Below are positions 1-7,258 of a DNA stretch of 64,000 bases, one piece after another (the stretch's first letter is position 1; each line of letters opens with the position of its first letter). Position numbers and translations under genes: made by a program. The notes under the pieces were generated by a model. The model was not told where the DNA came from. It saw only the letters and a list, made by a program, of their open reading frames with translations, and made no database searches. The stretch comes from Planctomycetota bacterium (lineage in GTDB: Bacteria; Planctomycetota; JAJSAM01; JAJVHW01): the NCBI GenBank assembly GCA_024280885.1, contig JAJRPF010000067.1, positions 23,364 through 87,363 of the forward strand. The letters run 5' to 3'.

Positions 1-2
1 GG

Positions 3-299
3 CATCTGCTCGATGCAGGCCGCTTCCTATGCCTCGGAACGGCCATCCCGGGGTATCTGCTGCTGCGGTTGATGGGGCCGGGACAGGGGCCGTACACGAT
101 GTTCTTCGGGTGTGTAGCGATGGCTGCGTTCGCGACGTGCGCCGGTGTCTTGCGCGAGATTCGTACCGGCAACGTGCCGCCCACTTTGCTGAAGCGCATT
201 CGTGAGCGACGATTGGCGGGTGAGCACGCCGCATCCTCCGCAGAGTCCGGGTCCGGATCAGAAATCGGGCCCCACGGTGCATCCCGCCTCACGCTCTGA
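3..299 (+). CDS. C-terminal part of a membrane protein (partial, runs off the left edge)
   Basis: The reading frame is open from base 3 to the stop ending at 299, so this is the tail of a gene that begins outside the window. The visible part has two hydrophobic stretches (around LGTAIPGYLLLRL and MFFGCVAMAAFATCAGVL) and then a basic, charged, probably cytoplasmic tail. That pattern suggests the last transmembrane helices of an inner-membrane protein. No family is recognisable. The 3' end overlaps the next gene, which suggests the two are co-transcribed. Confidence 0.5.
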   Translation, partial: HLLDAGRFLCLGTAIPGYLLLRLMGPGQGPYTMFFGCVAMAAFATCAGVLREIRTGNVPPTLLKRIRERRLAGEHAASSAESGSGSEIGPHGASRLTL

Positions 300-771
300 C
301 GCGCAGTTGATGCGCGAGTGCCGGATGGAGCGGACGCGGGGTTCCGGGCCCGGTGGGCAGCGTCGCAACAAGGTCGAGACGGCCGTGGTGTTGCACCACA
401 CACCGACGGGTGTGGTCGCGCGCGCGTCCGACGATCGCAGCCCCGAACGCAATCGGCTGGCCGCGCTGCGTCGACTCCGACTCGCGCTCGCGGTCGCTAT
501 TCGCACATCGCGCACGGCGCCGAGCGCACTGTGGACGACGCGCTGCCGCGGCGGGCGGATCGCCGTCAATCCGCAGCACGCCGACGTGCCGCCGCTCTTG
601 GCCGAGGCGCTCGACGTCCTGGCGGCCTGCGATTGGGACGGCCGCGGCGCGGCGACGCAGCTCGGCACGACGCAGAGCCAACTCGTCCGCCTGCTGGCAA
701 TCCACGCCCCGGCCCTCGAAAGCTGGAACGCAGAACGCACCCGCCGCGGCCTAAGCAGACTGAGAAAGTAG
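277..771 (+). CDS. RF-1 domain (GGQ) peptidyl-tRNA hydrolase-like protein
   Basis: The protein carries the class I release-factor catalytic motif GSGPGGQRRNKVETAV near its N-terminus and a basic C-terminus, as in the small stand-alone RF-1-domain proteins (ArfB/ICT1-like, C12orf65-like). Members of this family hydrolyse peptidyl-tRNA on stalled ribosomes; there is no stop-codon recognition domain here. The start is ambiguous: GTG at 202 would overlap the upstream gene by 98 bp, GTG at 277 leaves a 23-bp overlap, and ATG at 310 lies just before the motif. I chose 277 because family members usually begin a few residues before the segment seen here as DAQLMREC. The exact subfamily is unclear. 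Confidence 0.75.
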   Translation: MHPASRSDAQLMRECRMERTRGSGPGGQRRNKVETAVVLHHTPTGVVARASDDRSPERNRLAALRRLRLALAVAIRTSRTAPSALWTTRCRGGRIAVNPQHADVPPLLAEALDVLAACDWDGRGAATQLGTTQSQLVRLLAIHAPALESWNAERTRRGLSRLRK

Positions 772-789
772 CGTCGCATAAGCACACAG

Positions 790-1127
790 ACCGGGTCGGC
801 CTTTGGGCCTTATGGCCTCAACGGGAGGCCTCAAGAGGGCCCGAATTCGCTCTGGTCGTCATCGAGACGCACGTTGTCATTGAGCGGCAGAGGGGAGGGT
901 GCCCGGTGATCGCGGTCAGGGCCGACTCGGCGACGGCGACGCCCTCGCTCCGCTGCACACCGGGCACCCAGCTGCTACGCGAACGCCACCCAACGTCGCA
1001 ATAACCCCGACATACCGGGTCTGTTTTCGCGCCTTTTGGCCTCAACGGGCAGCGTCCGCCTCCGGATGGCGCTCGCGGCGCGTCGTGTGGGTGGTGCCCG
1101 GTGAGCGCGGTCGGGGCTGACCGACTA
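790..1127. repeat. Two degenerate direct repeats filling an intergenic region
   Basis: The space between the RF-1-domain gene and the convergent lipoprotein gene holds two related units, about 790-930 and 1015-1127. Each starts with CCGGGTC, continues with a pyrimidine-rich stretch into TGGCCTCAACGGG, and ends with GTGCCCGGTGA(T/G)CGCGGTC. I see no supported gene here. This may be a duplicated terminator or RNA element, or an old transposon scar. Confidence 0.5.
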
Positions 1128-2249
1128 CCGGATCTCGGGGAACTCGACGCGCCACATGCGCGGCGGCGCGGCGTGCTCGATTTCGTTGTCCGGGCTGCCG
1201 TCCACAGTGACAAAGATGATCCGTCCGCTGTAGCGCGCGAGTTGTGGGTGTTCGCGTGCGCCGTGGCCGAGCCGCACCCGCCCGCCGGCATGGAGCCCGC
1301 GCGCCTCGAAGAGGGCGGTCTCGGCTCCCCACGGTCCGCTCGGATGACGCGCAGTCCGGGCCATGACACGCAGCCGCGGCGGGCGCAGCTTGCCATCGCC
1401 CGGCACGACCCACGCATAGACGGCGAGAAACGCCCCGAGGTAGTCGTTCCACGAGACGCTCATCCCGCCCGGTCCGGCGCGGAAGAGCGGGGCCGCGTCT
1501 TTGACCGACTCGCTCCACTCGTTGTCGGACACCAGAAAACGATACTCCGCGCGCTCGGCCCCGCGCCCGTGGGGCACCCGCGCCAGGTAGACGCGATCCG
1601 TCCCCGCATCGCCGCGCACGCCGAAGATGTAGTCCATCCCGGTCGTGACGCCGTGATCGGCCTGGACGACCGCCAGCCCGAACGCGGGATCACCGCGACC
1701 GAAGAAGCGCCAGTCGCCGGCGCCGTTCGCCGCGCTGATCCCGCCACGGGCGAGTGTCGCCACCCCTGCGCCGAGATAGTCGAGACCCGGCTCGCCCTCT
1801 GCGCCCGGGCGCACCGCGATGTAGTGCAGGATCGCTGTGCCATCTCCCGCGTCGATCCCGTCGGTCCACCGCGCGTAGGCGCCAGCGGGCAGCGGCACCT
1901 CGGCTGGGATCACGTCGGCGTTGTCGGTTGCCGGCCAATCCACGCGCGCCGTGCTGACGAGCGCGGGGCCGACGATCTGCCGTTTGCGGCGGAGGCCTCG
2001 GTGGAGTCCACCCATCAACCACAGGGAGCGGTCGACCATCGTCACCGAGGCGCCGCCTACGCCTGCCGAGATGCTGGGGTTGGCGTCCTCAAAGAGCCGC
2101 CCCGCGCGGCGCTCGGTCTTCACCTCGGGCACGAACGGCTCGCCGAGCGCCGGGTCGTTCCACGGGTCGGAGGAACACGCTGCGAGCGCCGCTGCGGCGA
2201 GCAGCCACGCGAGTGCGATCGGGGTGCGAGAGGATGAAGAGCGTTGCAT
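1125..2249 (-). CDS. DUF4185-like lipoprotein
   Basis: The N-terminus reads as a lipoprotein signal peptide: MQRSSSSRTP, a hydrophobic core, then LAAC as lipobox, followed by SSDPWND. The mature part is rich in aromatics and glycine and has blades such as GGMSVSWNDYLGAFLAVYA and REHPQLARYSGRIIFVT, which resemble DUF4185 and glycosidase-like beta-propeller proteins of the cell envelope. The start was moved to the internal ATG at 2249 because the signal peptide begins there; the longer frame adds a cysteine/proline-rich lead that looks spurious. Function is unknown; a role in carbohydrate binding or hydrolysis is only a family-level guess. Confidence 0.7.
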   Translation of the reverse strand: MQRSSSSRTPIALAWLLAAAALAACSSDPWNDPALGEPFVPEVKTERRAGRLFEDANPSISAGVGGASVTMVDRSLWLMGGLHRGLRRKRQIVGPALVSTARVDWPATDNADVIPAEVPLPAGAYARWTDGIDAGDGTAILHYIAVRPGAEGEPGLDYLGAGVATLARGGISAANGAGDWRFFGRGDPAFGLAVVQADHGVTTGMDYIFGVRGDAGTDRVYLARVPHGRGAERAEYRFLVSDNEWSESVKDAAPLFRAGPGGMSVSWNDYLGAFLAVYAWVVPGDGKLRPPRLRVMARTARHPSGPWGAETALFEARGLHAGGRVRLGHGAREHPQLARYSGRIIFVTVDGSPDNEIEHAAPPRMWRVEFPEIR

Positions 2250-2360
2250 GGCGTGGGTCGGGGCGTGCGGCCGTGGCGGCGCTGCGCACCGATCACACCT
2301 GCTCATGATGCAGGCAGACGCGCGTCTGCGCGAAAGGAGACGCGTGCGATTGGTGCCGCG

Positions 2361-2816
2361 TCAGATGAGCGGACGCATCATCCGGCACCGCCGACGCCGC
2401 ATCCACGCACCGACTCCGACCAATCCGGCGAGCGAGAGACCGAAGGGTGTCGGGCTCCCCGGCCCGTTGAGCGGAGTCGGCAGAGATGGCGTCCCGGTGG
2501 GGGCGTCGGCTGTCCGATCCGCCGTCCTCTGGCCCGCCCTCAAGCCCACTGCGGGTGAAGGGGGCATCTGCCGGACCGCTTCCGTCGTGCCCACGGAAGA
2601 CCGGTCAACATGAGCCCGGTCAAGACGACTCTCCGACAGCGGCCGGGCGCGCTCCCAATGCGTCAGCCCTGCGCTCAGGAGCACTCCGGCGCGCGAGCTG
2701 ACGTCCACGCTGACGTCCAACTCGGGTGCCGCCCGTGCCATCGGTACCGCCAAGGCACCCAGCAATGCACACGAGACGCCGACGGTCAGGACCCTGATCT
2801 TCAGCATCGTTCGCAT
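2361..2816 (-). CDS. Exported protein with PEP-CTERM-like C-terminal sorting signal
   Basis: The ATG at 2816 follows a clear Shine-Dalgarno sequence (GGGAGG on the minus strand). It opens a signal peptide, MRTMLKIRVLTVGVSCALLG, ending near ARAAPELD. The C-terminus has a proline/serine-rich linker, a short hydrophobic helix (PFGLSLAGLVGVGAW) and a basic cluster (MRRRRCR). This tripartite tail resembles PEP-CTERM/exosortase sorting signals, although the PEP motif itself is replaced by SPTP. The central part is low-complexity and gives no function. Confidence 0.6.
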   Translation of the reverse strand: MRTMLKIRVLTVGVSCALLGALAVPMARAAPELDVSVDVSSRAGVLLSAGLTHWERARPLSESRLDRAHVDRSSVGTTEAVRQMPPSPAVGLRAGQRTADRTADAPTGTPSLPTPLNGPGSPTPFGLSLAGLVGVGAWMRRRRCRMMRPLI

Positions 2817-3024
2817 CGTGTCTCGCGCCTCCCTTCCAGGCTGTGATCTCCACTGCCTGTCGAGGGGGATCGCGAAGACCATGCCGCTCGCGGCTGGCGC
2901 CGTCCTGGAGACACCATCGGGCCCGCAGTAGCCTCGGACACAAAGCGCGCGCGGCCCGAGCCATCGCCTGCCGCCGCGCCGCGCACCGACCCCACCCCCC
3001 AGGCCGATGACGAGAAGGATGGAC

Positions 3025-4209
3025 ATGGACGACCCGCTGCTGCGTTACCGCGACCGCTTCCCGATCCTTGCGCGGACCAACTATCAGATCTCCAACTCGC
3101 TCGGTGCGATGCCCGGTGCCACGCGTGACCGGCTCGTCGAATACGCCGACACTTGGGCTGCGCGCGGCGTCCGCGCCTGGGGCGAGGGCTGGTGGGAGAT
3201 GGCGATCGCGACCGGTGACCGCATCGCCCCGATCCTGGGCGTCGGCGCGGGCGAGACGTGCTTCCACCAGAACGTGACGCTCGCCTCGGCGGTCTTCCTC
3301 TCCTCGCTCGACTTCCGCGGCGAACGCAACAAGATCGTGATCGTCGATCTCGAGTTCCCGTCGCTGCAGTACCTCTACCACCGCCACCCCGACGCCGAAA
3401 TCGTCACGATCAAGACGAAGGACGGCATGACGATTGACGAGGACGAGTTGCTCGCCGCGATCGACGAGCGCACGGCTCTGGTCGCCGTCTCGCATGTGCT
3501 CTTCCGCTCCGCCTACGTGCTCGACGCGCAGGCCCTCGCCGCGAAGTGCCGCGAGCAAGGTGCGAAGCTGCTCCTCGATGTCTTCCAGGCCGCCGGCACC
3601 GTCCCGCTGCAACTGAAGGAATGGGGCGTGCACGCCGCCGTCGGAGGTTGCCTGAAGTGGCTCCTCGGCGGCCCCGGCAACTGCTACCTCTGGGTCAACC
3701 CCGAGATCGTCGACACGCTCGAGCCGCGGCTCACCGGATGGCAGGCGCACTCGCGACCGTTCGCATTCGAGCCAGGGCCGATCGAGTTCCGCGAGGGCAT
3801 CGGTCGCTTCCTGACCGGCACGCCGAATATCCCGGCGCTCTACGCCGCCCGCGAGGGCCTCGACATCATCGCCGAGGCGGGGCAACTCCCCATCCGCGAG
3901 AAGTCGATGCGTCAGACCGCGCATCTCGTGGCGCTCGCCGACGCCCGCGGCTGGAACGTCACCGCGCCGCGGGACCCGGGCAAGCGCGGCGGCACCGTCG
4001 CCATCAACGTCCCGCACGCCGTCGAGGTCGCCACGGAACTCAACGCGCGCGACATCTGCTGCGACTTCCGCCCCGGCGCGGGCGTCCGCCTCTCCCCGCA
4101 TCTCTACACCGAGGACGCGGAGCTCGACGCCGCCATCGACGCCATCGCCGAGATCCTCGAGACCGGCGCCTGGGAGCAGCACGCGGGCCAGAAGCGGACC
4201 GTCACGTGA
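3025..4209 (+). CDS. kynU: Kynureninase (class V aminotransferase-fold PLP enzyme)
   Basis: A 394-residue fold-type I PLP protein. LLLDVFQAAG carries the aspartate that contacts the pyridine nitrogen (D185) and GGCLKWLLGG carries the likely Schiff-base lysine (K211). Kynureninase cleaves kynurenine or 3-hydroxykynurenine to anthranilate or 3-hydroxyanthranilate plus alanine. The assignment rests on this fold together with the neighbour: the next gene, a kynurenine-formamidase-type cyclase, overlaps its stop codon by GTGA. The ATG at 3025 is preferred over 3007 because GAGAAGG lies at good spacing before it. A cysteine desulfurase-like relative cannot be fully excluded. Confidence 0.75.
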   Translation: MDDPLLRYRDRFPILARTNYQISNSLGAMPGATRDRLVEYADTWAARGVRAWGEGWWEMAIATGDRIAPILGVGAGETCFHQNVTLASAVFLSSLDFRGERNKIVIVDLEFPSLQYLYHRHPDAEIVTIKTKDGMTIDEDELLAAIDERTALVAVSHVLFRSAYVLDAQALAAKCREQGAKLLLDVFQAAGTVPLQLKEWGVHAAVGGCLKWLLGGPGNCYLWVNPEIVDTLEPRLTGWQAHSRPFAFEPGPIEFREGIGRFLTGTPNIPALYAAREGLDIIAEAGQLPIREKSMRQTAHLVALADARGWNVTAPRDPGKRGGTVAINVPHAVEVATELNARDICCDFRPGAGVRLSPHLYTEDAELDAAIDAIAEILETGAWEQHAGQKRTVT

Positions 4210-4829
4210 GCTTGATCGACATCTCGCAGAAGGTGACGCCAGCGTCGTCCGTCTTCCCGGGCGACACCCGCTTCACGCTGCGCCGCGTCGCGAGTCTTGC
4301 AGACGGAGCGCCGTGCGACGTCGGCACCATCGAGACCACGCTGCACATCGGCACCCACGCCGACGCGCCGAGTCATTTCGTACCGGGCGCCGACGGCATC
4401 GGCGAGGTCCCCCTCGAACGCTACTTCGGCCCGGTTCGCGTCGTCGAACGCATCGGCGACGGGGCGCTGACCGCCGACGAGGTCCGCGCGTGGAATCCCA
4501 TCCGTGGCATGCGCTACCTCGTCCGCACCCGCACCGCGATCGACCCCACCGAATGGCCGCCCGCGTTCGCGCATCTCGCCCCCGATGCCGCCACGGTCCT
4601 CGCGCAAGCGGGCGTCGTTCTCTTCGGCATCGACACCCCGAGCGTGGACCACCAGGAGAGCCAGACCCTCGACGCCCACAAGGCGCTGCTGGCCGGCAAC
4701 GTCGCCATCCTCGAGAACCTCGACCTCACCGGCGTCCGCCCGATGCCCTACGAGTTGATCGCCTTCCCGCTACGCATCCCCGGCGCCGACGCCAGCCCTG
4801 TAAGGGCCGTCCTGCGCACGCTGATGTAG
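4206..4829 (+). CDS. kynB: Kynurenine formamidase (cyclase/arylformamidase family)
   Basis: A 207-residue member of the metal-dependent cyclase superfamily. The signature HIGTHADAPSHF provides the zinc ligands H47, H51, D53 and H57, with further conserved FGIDTPSVDHQES. KynB hydrolyses N-formylkynurenine to kynurenine and formate, feeding the kynureninase encoded immediately upstream. It starts at GTG 4206, overlapping the kynureninase stop (GTGA), so the pair is translationally coupled. No tryptophan 2,3-dioxygenase gene is in the window. Confidence 0.8.
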   Translation: MSLIDISQKVTPASSVFPGDTRFTLRRVASLADGAPCDVGTIETTLHIGTHADAPSHFVPGADGIGEVPLERYFGPVRVVERIGDGALTADEVRAWNPIRGMRYLVRTRTAIDPTEWPPAFAHLAPDAATVLAQAGVVLFGIDTPSVDHQESQTLDAHKALLAGNVAILENLDLTGVRPMPYELIAFPLRIPGADASPVRAVLRTLM

Positions 4830-4850
4830 GCACGCTGACGGAGGCGCGGA

Positions 4851-6404
4851 TCACCCCCGCAGCTTGAAGCGCTGGATCTTCCCCGTCGCCGTCTTCGGAA
4901 GTTCCGTCACGAACTCGATCCACCGCGGGCGCTTGTACGCCGACAGCTTCTCGACGCAATGCGAGACGAGATCGACCTGCATCTGCTCGTCGCCGTCGTA
5001 CCCCGGGTTCAGCAGCACGAACGCCTTCGGCTTCACGAGATCCGACTTGTCGCGCTTCGCCACCACCGCGCATTCCTGCACCGCCGGATGCGAGATCAAC
5101 GCGCTCTCGACCTCGACCGGACTCGTCCAGATCCCGCCGACTTTCAGCATGTCGTCGCTGCGCCCGGCGTGCCAGTAGTAGCCGTCTTCGTCGACGCGGT
5201 ACTTGTCCCCGGTGAAGAGCCACTCGCCCAGGAACGTCTCGCGACTGCGCGCGCACTGATGCAGATAGGAGAGCGCCGTCGCCTCGCCCTTCACGATCAG
5301 GTTGCCGACCTCGCCCTGCGGCAGATCGTTCATCTCCTCGTCAACGATCCGCACCTCGAAGCCCGGCACCGGCTTCCCGCTCGACCCCGGCCGCACGTCA
5401 TCCGGCCAGTTGCTGATGAAGATGTGGAACGCCTCCGTCGACCCGATCCCGTCGATGATCGTGAGCCCCGTCAGCTCCTTCCACTGCTGCCAGATCGGCG
5501 CCGGTAGCGCTTCGCCCGCCGACACGCAGAGCCGCAACGACGAGAGGTCATACGTCGCCTTGAGATCCACCATCGCCATCGTCGCGGCATAGCCGGTCGG
5601 CGCGTTGTAGAGGATCGTCGGCTTGAAGCGATCGACCAGCTCCAGCACGTTCGACGGCACGCGCGGCGTCCCATCCAGCAGCACAACACTCGCCCCCACG
5701 TACCACGGGAAGATGAGGTTGCCGCCCAGCCCGAACGTGAAGAAGAGCTTCGCCCCCGCGAACGTCCGATCGGCCTCCGTCAGCGCCATGACGTCGACGC
5801 CCCAGTTGTGCGCGGTGATGGGGTAGTCCTTGTGCGCGTGGAGGATGCCCTTCGGCTCGCCCGTCGTCCCAGACGAGTAGTTGAGCGAGCAGAAGTCATC
5901 CCGATGACTCGGCGCCGCCACGCACTCCTCCGACTGTCCCTCGATGAACGCGGCGTACGTCGTATCGCCCGCGCGCTCCGCCGCCCCGATCACGATCACC
6001 ACTTCCAGGAACTCCAACCCGTCCCGGATCTCCTCGATCCCCGCGAGCAGCTTCTCGTGCACGATCAACACGCGCGGCCGCGCATCGCGCAGGATGTACT
6101 CGTACTCGTACGGCTTCAGCATCGCGTTCATGCCGATCGCGATCCCGCCGATCTTCACAATCCCGAAGAACGACGTCACCCACTCCGGCAGATCCAGCGA
6201 CAAGAGCCCGACGTACTCACCCTCGCGCACCCCCGCCGCCCGCAGCGCATTGCCGACCTGATTGACCTCGGCCGACACCTGCGCAAACGTCAGCGTGCGT
6301 TGCTTGCTGAAGAGCGCATCCTTCGCCCCGCGCTCGGCGAGATTGCGTTCCAGGATGTCCACGCAGTTGTAGTGCAGAGGCAGTTCATCGGCCCGGAGCG
6401 GCAT
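4851..6404 (-). CDS. Benzoate/2-aminobenzoate-CoA ligase family protein
   Basis: A 517-residue ANL-superfamily adenylate-forming enzyme. The P-loop-like motif YSSGTTGEPKG is at about 176-186, the hinge region GDKYRVDEDGYYWHAGRSDD follows, and the C-terminal catalytic lysine is in KTATGKIQRF (K509). Length and the LNYSSGTTG context match the benzoate-CoA ligase family. It makes an acyl-adenylate from an aromatic acid and transfers it to CoA. Convergent placement 21 bp after the kynurenine genes suggests anthranilate as substrate, which is inference. A good ribosome-binding site (GGAG) precedes ATG 6404. Confidence 0.8.
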   Translation of the reverse strand: MPLRADELPLHYNCVDILERNLAERGAKDALFSKQRTLTFAQVSAEVNQVGNALRAAGVREGEYVGLLSLDLPEWVTSFFGIVKIGGIAIGMNAMLKPYEYEYILRDARPRVLIVHEKLLAGIEEIRDGLEFLEVVIVIGAAERAGDTTYAAFIEGQSEECVAAPSHRDDFCSLNYSSGTTGEPKGILHAHKDYPITAHNWGVDVMALTEADRTFAGAKLFFTFGLGGNLIFPWYVGASVVLLDGTPRVPSNVLELVDRFKPTILYNAPTGYAATMAMVDLKATYDLSSLRLCVSAGEALPAPIWQQWKELTGLTIIDGIGSTEAFHIFISNWPDDVRPGSSGKPVPGFEVRIVDEEMNDLPQGEVGNLIVKGEATALSYLHQCARSRETFLGEWLFTGDKYRVDEDGYYWHAGRSDDMLKVGGIWTSPVEVESALISHPAVQECAVVAKRDKSDLVKPKAFVLLNPGYDGDEQMQVDLVSHCVEKLSAYKRPRWIEFVTELPKTATGKIQRFKLRG

Positions 6405-6901
6405 GGGGGAGTCTCCTGCAAAGCGCGGATGTCGGTGTGCGCGGAAGTAGCGGAAGTAGCGGAAGTAAGCGGCGCGGTTTCCAGTCCCGAAGAGTCACGT
6501 CGGGCGCGATCGGCCACGGACTCTACCCGACCACCGCGACCCGAGTCACCAGGCCGCTGCCGACGCCGGGAGTCCCGAGTCGCAGCGCGCCGACCCATGC
6601 TGCGCTACCCGGCCCCGTAACGACGGATGGCGCGCCGACCACAGAGGGCCAGCGCGCCACTTCCTTCCCATCCCACGGCGCAAGCCGCCAGGACGAAGAA
6701 CCCTACGCCGCGCCCCGCGCCGTCTCAAGACCGTTCACAGAAATCTCCCGACCGAGCGCGCCCGCCGGAATCCGCACAACACAAAAGTCGAGCCCACCCG
6801 ACATCCCAGACGTTGACCCAACGCCCCCGGGACGGCACGATCTGCGCTCACGCGTGCAAACCCGCCCCGCAAGAGGCGCAGACCGCGCGTGCCACCACGG
6901 C
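6405..6901. other. Gene-free stretch between the CoA ligase and tRNA-Sec
   Basis: No supported gene. It holds the upstream region of the minus-strand ligase, a short 9-bp tandem repeat (6441-6467), and about 430 bp of C-rich sequence without codon bias leading into tRNA-Sec. Confidence 0.4.
6441..6467 (+). repeat. 9-bp tandem repeat, three copies
   Basis: The unit GCGGAAGTA occurs three times in tandem and is followed by a partial AGCGG. It lies just upstream of the CoA ligase on the minus strand. Direct, ungapped repetition like this is typical of a microsatellite, not a CRISPR. Confidence 0.8.
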
Positions 6902-6997
6902 GGGAGCAGATGGGTTCCTGGTGGGCCCCCCGGTCTTCAAAACCGGTGAGCCGGGCGATCCCCGGTTGGTTGGTTCGATTCCGATGTGCTCCCGCCA
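6902..6997 (+). tRNA. selC: tRNA-Sec (anticodon TCA)
   Basis: A 96-nt tRNA including an encoded CCA end. The anticodon arm is CCGGT-CTTCAAA-ACCGG (6930-6946), giving anticodon TCA at 6937-6939. It has a six-pair D stem (GGGTTC/GGGCCC), a long variable arm with stem CCGGG/CCCGG, a T arm around TTGGTTCGATTCCGA, and an extended acceptor stem GGGAGCA/TGCTCCC, all typical of bacterial selenocysteine tRNA. Position 8 of the acceptor stem is an unusual G-G mismatch. The gene implies a selenoprotein system (SelA, SelB, SelD), none of which lies in this window. Confidence 0.95.
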
Positions 6998-7116
6998 AAC
7001 GCGCTTAGTCTCGCTGGGGTAAAGGCTTACGTCGAAGGTCGGGCGCGCGATCCGCCGCGATCCGCCGCGCCTGCCGAGACGCGGGAATCCCACAGCGTCC
7101 CAGAGCGTCCCCCAGA

Positions 7117-7137
7117 GTCCACCGAGCTCCCACTAGT
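7117..7137. repeat. 21-bp direct repeat, copy 1 (possible att-like site)
   Basis: GTCCACCGAGCTCCCACTAGT here recurs with one mismatch at 13515-13535. The copy lies 120 bp after tRNA-Sec, and the two bracket about 6.4 kb holding the delta-60-repeat gene and the large Ig-like gene. It could be the recombination scar of an integrated element; no functional proof is visible. Confidence 0.45.
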
Positions 7138-7258
7138 TTTCCCACTAGTCACGGGGCACGGGATCCCGCGAAGTGGGCGCATGACAACGACGGAGCTCAG
7201 AAGTCCCCGCGCGAACACGACCGCGCCGGCAGCCGCCTGGCGCGACTCGGGATCAGCG

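Noticed and set aside
2620..4182. 520-residue open frame on the minus strand opposite kynureninase
   Set aside because: It mirrors the codon bias of kynureninase, has no motif and lacks a ribosome-binding site; the sense gene is clearly real.
6441..6467. Tandem 9-bp repeat considered as a CRISPR fragment
   Set aside because: Copies abut without spacers and no cas genes are present.
6972..6997. tRNA-Sec 3' end as the attachment core of the integrase-bearing element
   Set aside because: No second copy of the T arm/acceptor sequence was found in the window, so there is no direct evidence for integration there; a copy beyond 64 kb cannot be excluded.
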